A DNA stretch of 64,000 nt. Origin: an uncultured Collinsella sp. Its GTDB lineage: Bacteria > Actinomycetota > Coriobacteriia > Coriobacteriales > Coriobacteriaceae. Positions 59,501 through 64,000 of this stretch are shown in pieces. The notes under the pieces were generated by a model, which worked only from the letters and a program-made list of their open reading frames with translations, did not search any database and was not told where the DNA came from. Position 1 is the first letter of the stretch; every line of letters starts with the position of its first letter. Made by a program: the position numbers and the translations under genes. Location: NCBI GenBank assembly GCA_900541795.1, contig UQLC01000008.1, positions 43,092 to 107,091 on the forward strand. Direction: 5' to 3'.

Positions 59501-60205
59501 TTCGAAGGCGTTCTCGCTTTTGCTGGCGGCGGCACGACGATTGATTGCTGCCTGGCACAGTGCGGCAACGTCGGGGGCGTCGTCGCCTTTATATGTCATG
59601 GCGAGTAGGGCGGCATCATAGATTTCGTCGTTGGTCATATCGCTGGCATCGATGGGGCAGAAGGTGAGTATCGAATTCTGCTCAGCGAGCTCGGCGAGAT
59701 TGATCGTTTCGCCTGCGGTAAAGACATCGTCGAGGACGAGCGTCGCGCTCGTACAGGGAATTTGATAAATCTTGCCATCAGTGGCGATGGGGGAACCTGC
59801 CGCCTCGAGCGTGTACACACCTTGAATGAGGCTGATACCGGAACCGTCGGAGGCGACGAACTCAACCTTGTCGACCGTTATCCCGTCGACAGTCTTGCCC
59901 GTAATGTGTATCGGGACACGTGAGGCCCCGCTATCGGTATCCCAACCTGCGGCAGAGATGTTGAGCACAATAGCATGCTCCGAATGAGCCGATATAAAAC
60001 AAGACAATGCTTGCCGCAGATGAAGACCCAAACAACTGCCGCCGACAATGGCAATTGCCAACATGCAGGTAAGAACAACCGCAATGTGATTCCGAGGCTT
60101 TACCCGAATTGCAGAATTAGTCGACATGCCATGGATGGTAACCCCACATGTTGTGCAATACCTCACGCCATTGCGCAACTCAGTACCACAATAAGGACAA
60201 TTCAT
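59474..60205 (-). CDS. Zinc-ribbon membrane protein of unknown function
   Basis: A 243-residue protein; the ATG at 60205 follows GGAGG. The N-terminus is a zinc ribbon (MNCPYCGTELRNGVRYCTTCG), then one membrane helix (IAVVLTCMLAIAIVGGSCLG, about 44-64), then an extracellular beta-rich region with LNISAAGWDTDSGASRVPIH. The last residues are encoded by palindromic repeat copy 3, so the original C-terminus may have been changed by its insertion. No family beyond the ribbon is recognised. Confidence 0.7.
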   Translation of the reverse strand: MNCPYCGTELRNGVRYCTTCGVTIHGMSTNSAIRVKPRNHIAVVLTCMLAIAIVGGSCLGLHLRQALSCFISAHSEHAIVLNISAAGWDTDSGASRVPIHITGKTVDGITVDKVEFVASDGSGISLIQGVYTLEAAGSPIATDGKIYQIPCTSATLVLDDVFTAGETINLAELAEQNSILTFCPIDASDMTNDEIYDAALLAMTYKGDDAPDVAALCQAAINRRAAASKSENAFESCGEIRIN

Positions 60206-60294
60206 ACCAGCCTCCACAACCATAGACGTTCCAATCGAGGCCAATGTAAAGCGATTATTCAAATTCGAGTTGCGCAACAATTAGCCTTAATTTA

Positions 60295-60361
60295 AGTTGC
60301 GGTGAAATAGGGACTGATTAGACCTTTTAACTGGTAAAACAGTCCCTATTTCACCGCAACT
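60295..60361. repeat. 67-bp palindromic repeat, copy 4
   Basis: The 22-bp arms are perfect (AGTTGCGGTGAAATAGGGAC and its complement). Copies 3 and 4 lie on the two sides of the zinc-ribbon gene. The IS21 element begins 11 bp later. Confidence 0.92.
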
Positions 60362-60479
60362 CATGAAGACGCTGTTAGCGCCGGAATAATTTAGCCAAAT
60401 ATAGTCGGCCGAGATTGACCAATCCCGGCCGACCCATTTTAGCCAACACGCCCGCATCTATGACTTTCCTATCGCATTC

Positions 60480-61307
60480 CTACATCCCCTCGGGCTGGAT
60501 CCCCCTCACCTTCACCGCCTGGGGGACGGCCTCCACCGAGTAGGTGTCGAGCCCCCTGCCGCGGTAGCTCGGGCCCCGCATCACGAACACCGACGCCTTG
60601 TCGAACAGCCTGTCGAGGGCGCAGAGGAGCGTGTCGTCGCCCGTGAAGAACTCATCCCACCCGCTCGGGGCGATGTTGCTCGTGAGGACCATCGCGTTCG
60701 GCCCCTCCTTCTCGTAGCGCCTGTCGACGACATCGAAGAACAGGTCGGTGCACGGCCTGTCGTAGACGCATCTTCCCACCTCGTCAACGATGAGGCACGA
60801 CGGCTTGACGAGCGAGGAGACGACCCGCGAGGTGTTTCCCCGCTGGACGGCCTTCTGGAACCTGTCCCTGAGCTCGGTCGCCTTTATGTAGTAGGTCTTG
60901 AGCCCCCGCATGCAGCACTCGCGCCCGTAGGCCTGCGCGAGGTGCGTCTTCCCTATGCCGCCGGGCCCGACGAAGGCGACGTTGCGGTGCGCGTAGAGGT
61001 CGGCCAGCGACGGGAGCTTGCCCAGCGCGGCCGCGTCCCGGCCCTGGATCCTGGAGAAGTCGAAACCCTCGAAGGTCTTGGGCTCGCGCCTGGGCAGCCT
61101 GCTCAGTCTCAGCAGCGTCTCGATGGAGGCGAGCCTCCTCTTCTCCGCAAGGTAGGAGAAGGTGGCTGCCACGGCGGCCATCTCCCCGTCGCCGAGGTCG
61201 AGGTCCGAGGCGAGGGTCGCGAGCTCCTCCGCCCCGACGGCGATCCCGAGCCTCGACGCGGCGTCGCTCGCGAGCTCGTAGGGGCTCGCCCCCGCGCCCG
61301 CCATCAT
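60480..61307 (-). CDS. istB: IS21 helper ATPase IstB
   Basis: A 275-residue ATPase from the ATG at 61307, whose GGGAGGG ribosome-binding site lies inside istA; the frame is open further upstream but that part is istA antisense sequence. Walker A is VAFVGPGGIGKTHLAQAYG, Walker B SCLIVDEVGRCVYD, with TSNIAPSGWDEFF later. IstB-type proteins are AAA+ helpers of transposition. Confidence 0.93.
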   Translation of the reverse strand: MMAGAGASPYELASDAASRLGIAVGAEELATLASDLDLGDGEMAAVAATFSYLAEKRRLASIETLLRLSRLPRREPKTFEGFDFSRIQGRDAAALGKLPSLADLYAHRNVAFVGPGGIGKTHLAQAYGRECCMRGLKTYYIKATELRDRFQKAVQRGNTSRVVSSLVKPSCLIVDEVGRCVYDRPCTDLFFDVVDRRYEKEGPNAMVLTSNIAPSGWDEFFTGDDTLLCALDRLFDKASVFVMRGPSYRGRGLDTYSVEAVPQAVKVRGIQPEGM

Positions 61308-62611
61308 TCGGCCCTCCCGAAGTCGAACCTCTCGAAACCGGGTTTCGTCCTGGGCGGGGCGATTTGCTCGACCACGGTCCCCACCGGCTGGGTCGGCAGC
61401 TCCTCGGGCTGCGCCGGCGATGTCTCCCACTGCCCCTCGCACCAGCTGTCGGCGCCGGTGCCGACGGCGTGGGCGACGAGCTCGCGGGAGAGGTCGTCGC
61501 TGTATATGTGCACCACGCGCCCCTCCCGGTTCACCCTGCACTCGCGGCGGACGTACCAGTAGGGCACGCCGTAGCGGTGCCCCTCGAAGCTCACGAAGCC
61601 GTCGAAGGAGATCTTCCGGCGCGGGCACAGGTACCGCTCGACCTCGGCCGTGACCTCGAGCGGCCTGGTGTTCGCCGAGCACGCCGCCTCGTGTTCGCGC
61701 ATCGGGACGCATGCCGCCGCGCGCCGCCAGCGGCCTCCCTGCTCGGCGCACCAGAGGGCGGCCTCCCGGTTGAGGGCGTCAAGGTCGGTGAAGGACCTTC
61801 CCGCGAGGAAGTTCCCCTTCACGAAGCGGACGAGCCTCTCCACCTTGCCCTTCGTATAGGGGTGGCGCGGCCTGCACAGCCTGGTGCGGAAGCCGACGAC
61901 GCCCATGAACTCGGCGTAGTCGGCCTGCCAGACGGGCCGGCCGTCGGCATCGCGGCGGACGACCACGCTCTTCATGTTGTCGGTGAGCACGGTCGCGGGC
62001 ACGCCCAGCGCCGAGAACGCGTGCAGCATCCCGATGAGGAGGTTCTCCTGGCGCGCGTTCGGGAAGAACTCGACGTGGGCGCCCCCGCAATGGTGGCAGA
62101 CCATGGCGAAGCAGGCGATCCGCGCCCGCTCCCCGCCAGGGCGCTCGACCGCGACGAAGCCCCAGTCCATCTGGTAGGCCTCTCCGGGCGCCGTCCTGAA
62201 GCGCTGGCCGCGGCAGCCCTGCGGGGCCGCCTGCCGCCTCTTCGCGGGCACGAGGTCCCGGTGCGCGGCGATGTAGGTCTTCACCGTTGTGAGGCCGCCG
62301 GCGTAGCCCTGGCCGAGCAGCCGCTCGAATATCACCTGCGAGTTGGTGACGCCCTTCCGCAGGAGGTCGTCCACCAGGCCGGTGTGGCCGGCGAGCACGC
62401 CCGGCGCGGCCCTCCTCCCGCTGTTCCCGTGGGGCAGGGCCCTGAACCCGTGGGCCCTGACCGTCCTCGCGCGGGAGCGGGTGAGCCCCGTCCTCCTGCA
62501 GAACTCAGCGAGGTTGCATGCCTGCGGGTCGAACCCGTCGCCCTCCTCCGCGGCCATCTCCCGGAGCGCCGCGTCTATAATCTCCTGTAGGTCATCGTGT
62601 CTCTCGTTCAC
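61304..62611 (-). CDS. istA: IS21 transposase IstA
   Basis: A 435-residue DDE transposase; the GTG start follows GGAGG. An N-terminal helix-turn-helix (GLTRSRARTVRAHGFR) is followed by the catalytic domain: D in AYQMDWGFV, D in VLTDNMKSVV and E in GKVERLVRFVK. The stop overlaps the istB start (ATGA), as in other IS21 members. Confidence 0.93.
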   Translation of the reverse strand: MNERHDDLQEIIDAALREMAAEEGDGFDPQACNLAEFCRRTGLTRSRARTVRAHGFRALPHGNSGRRAAPGVLAGHTGLVDDLLRKGVTNSQVIFERLLGQGYAGGLTTVKTYIAAHRDLVPAKRRQAAPQGCRGQRFRTAPGEAYQMDWGFVAVERPGGERARIACFAMVCHHCGGAHVEFFPNARQENLLIGMLHAFSALGVPATVLTDNMKSVVVRRDADGRPVWQADYAEFMGVVGFRTRLCRPRHPYTKGKVERLVRFVKGNFLAGRSFTDLDALNREAALWCAEQGGRWRRAAACVPMREHEAACSANTRPLEVTAEVERYLCPRRKISFDGFVSFEGHRYGVPYWYVRRECRVNREGRVVHIYSDDLSRELVAHAVGTGADSWCEGQWETSPAQPEELPTQPVGTVVEQIAPPRTKPGFERFDFGRAE

Positions 62612-62748
62612 CTCAATGGTCCTCCTAACGCCGGCGTGTTGGCACCACCAGCGTAGTGGCGGCGGGGAGGCACGGTGGCCATTATTCGGTGACCGGGATT
62701 GGTCAAAATCGTTTGACTATTAGCGGCTAAAATCGCCCGGCGCTAACA

Positions 62749-63036
62749 AAGGCCTACAAAACAACAGACGTGACCGCTCCGATCTGCACGGCGAGCCAAC
62801 AGGCCACATCGGAAAATGACTGGTGGGACGACACCGACCTCTCCAAGGGCTACGGGCAGGCCAGGAAGCGCGGCCTGTCCCGCCAGAAGCTGTGCATCTG
62901 CGTCGCCATCGACGTCCACAAGAACCCGGTCGCGGTAGTCTGCGGCCGCGGGAAGCCCAGCTCGGCGCGCGTGAGGAAGGCCATGGGCGGAAGGATAGCG
63001 CCCGGGTCGCTGCTCATCCACGACATCGAGCGGGCG
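62749..63036 (+). pseudogene. Fragment of ISXO2/IS1595-like transposase
   Basis: The frame encodes KAYKTTDVTAP...NDWWDDTDLSKGYGQARKRG and RIAPGSLLIHDIERAHGAL, the catalytic middle of an ISXO2-like DDE transposase. It begins directly at the IS21 right end and has no start or finish of its own, so it is a broken piece. Confidence 0.6.
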
Positions 63037-63053
63037 CATGGCGCGCTCTGCCG

Positions 63054-63235
63054 CTCGACGCGGACGGCGCGAGGCTCCTCTTCCAGGTCTTCGCCGACGC
63101 CTACAAGAGGCAGTCGGTGGTGATCACCACGAACCTAGAGTTCAGCAGGTGGGAATCGGTGTTCGGTGGCGACCAGATGGCCGCCGTCATAGACCGCATC
63201 GTCCACCACGGGAGGCTCGTCCAGTTGGCGCAACG
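63054..63235 (+). pseudogene. Fragment of a second IS21 istB (C-terminal part)
   Basis: In another frame the sequence reads DGARLLFQVFADAYKRQSVV, ITTNLEFSRWESVFGGDQMA, then DRIVHHGRLVQ, matching the end of IstB proteins of a different IS21 subgroup. It is fused to the transposase fragment above. Confidence 0.7.
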
Positions 63236-63773
63236 CCCGTTCGGGAACGGGCACGTTAACGTCCCCTGTTCTCAAATCCTTCATCTACGCTATGCCACGT
63301 TTGCGATTACTAAGAAGTATTCCGCATAATCGGCAGGAATTGAGCACAGTAAGCGTAGAAAACCAAGCAGTTATAACACGAGCTCCGCACCCGAAGACTG
63401 GGAACGGGCTTCCCCGGGCGGCCACCTTGACAAGGCGGCCCAGGAAGGATGGAAAAGAAGACCGCGCCCCTAGCACAGAGAAGAAATGCGCTCGACGGAA
63501 GAGACAATCGGGGTCTGAGATTACCCGGGCGCGGCGCTTGAGCCGCAGCACGACGGCGAAGCACGCGTGTACGGAGAACATGTCGCCGATAGCATCACCG
63601 CCCAGTATAAGACCAAGCCGGCGTACGAGGGACATGGGGAGTAGATCGGAGAGGGCGTCCTGGACACCGACCTCAGCTCCATTCCTCACGATTAGCTTTT
63701 CCATTTCCTTAGAGTTCTTGATAAACCGTCAAGAAAGACAAAAACTATCTACTTCACAGCTATAAACCCTCAT
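63236..63773. other. Region without a supported gene
   Basis: Frames are open on both strands across 63285-63765, but their products are Arg/Ser- or hydrophobic-biased and lack good ribosome-binding sites. A minus-strand frame ending at 63285 (about 139 residues, starting MEKLIVRNGAEVGVQDAL) could be a degraded gene; I cannot decide. Confidence 0.3.
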
Positions 63774-63978
63774 CTAGGACGCCGTTATACCATTAAAATC
63801 GTTCTCATTGATAGGAAAGCGTTCGATGAATAGTTTTGCAAACTCAGCGCTTTTTGCAACTTTTGCGTCCCCTCCTGCATCATCAAAAATCTGTTTTGAA
63901 GCGGCAACGATGCCCTCAAGTACATCAACTGAGGGAGTATTTAAGTTTTTTAAGTAATTTGGAGTAATGTCAAATGAA
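63774..63978 (-). CDS. C-terminal end of an unidentified protein, truncated at contig edge
   Basis: The last 67 codons read LSFDITPNYLKNLNTPSVDV, then LEGIVAASKQIFDDAGGDAK, and end NENDFNGITAS before TAG. The segment is AT-rich compared with the rest of the window (roughly 40% GC by eye) and has normal protein composition, so it is probably a real, horizontally acquired gene. I do not recognise the family. Confidence 0.5.
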
Positions 63979-64000
63979 AGATCGGAAGAGCGTCGTGTAG
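63979..64000 (+). other. Illumina adapter sequence at contig end
   Basis: From AGATCGGAAGAGC to the last base the sequence equals the start of the reverse complement of the Illumina TruSeq universal adapter over 22 bases. It is not biological and marks the end of the assembled contig. Confidence 0.93.

Larger units (their letters stand above)
60373..62748. mobile_element. IS21-family insertion sequence, about 2.38 kb
   Basis: The left end TGTTAGCGCCGGAATAATTT and the right end (reverse complement TGTTAGCGCCGGGCGATTTT) are inverted repeats; inside them, GACCAATCCCGG is shared as a second conserved block. Two overlapping minus-strand genes, istA and istB, fill the element. I see no clear target-site duplication. 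Both genes look intact, so it may still move. Confidence 0.9.

Noticed and set aside
60480..61751. Long IstB reading frame of over 420 residues
   Set aside because: The first ~148 codons overlap istA out of frame and are Arg-rich; the ATG at 61307 with its ribosome-binding site and the istA overlap fit IS21 biology.
63285..63704. Minus-strand 139-residue gene
   Set aside because: Ribosome-binding site too close to the start, composition biased, no recognisable domain, and it lies in transposon debris; left as undecided rather than called.

Overview
The window reads as a chromosomal contig of a high-GC, low-genome-size gut actinobacterium of the class Coriobacteriia, most likely a Collinsella or close relative. 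The reasons are the GC-rich codon use, the spc/alpha ribosomal gene order, an unusual LPxTG-like sorting signal (LAATG), the DpaL-YgeY-YgeW-hydantoinase-YqeB/YqeC group typical of anaerobic gut bacteria, and a split transketolase. The species call is inference; no rRNA or tRNA gene is present to confirm it.

Layout. 1-10.2 kb is accessory and repeat-rich: a 5'-truncated AAA ATPase, remains of a second ATPase, duplicated small-RNA modules with a candidate type I toxin, a SIMPL protein, a DnaQ-like exonuclease, a sortase-anchored surface protein and several proteins of unknown function. 9.5-19.5 kb is a catabolic block: a DauR/YheO-like regulator diverges from diaminopropionate ammonia-lyase, a YgeY hydrolase, a YgeW carbamoyltransferase homologue, a MocA-like nucleotidyltransferase, a hydantoinase, and YqeC, YqeB and XdhC-like factors that mature selenium-dependent molybdenum hydroxylases; the hydroxylase itself is not here. 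19.8-30.4 kb is the spc and alpha ribosomal cluster from rplE through secY, adk, map, infA, rpoA, rplQ and truA; the upstream half (rpsJ to rplX) is missing, so the cluster is split just before rplE. 30.6-43.9 kb holds housekeeping genes: a glycosyltransferase, argR, a class A PBP, a U32 protein, tyrS, adenine deaminase, two HAD phosphatases, citrate synthase and an ACT protein.

44.1-51.3 kb is the most interesting region. A 66-bp near-identical direct repeat brackets a 7.3-kb block holding a truncated tyrosine recombinase, a YozG-like repressor with a DUF2975-like membrane protein, a double permease, an ATPase, a permease-ATPase fusion, and a tyrosine-rich secreted peptide. I read it as a decayed integrative island carrying an undescribed peptide/transporter system. 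51.5-59.3 kb returns to core genes: rpmE, secA, prfB (with an unusual codon-recognition tripeptide), yitT-like and transketolase halves. 59.4-64 kb is mobile-element debris: a zinc-ribbon membrane protein between two copies of a palindromic repeat, a complete IS21-family element, transposase fragments, and an AT-rich partial gene. The final 22 bases match an Illumina adapter, so the 3' end is an assembly edge.
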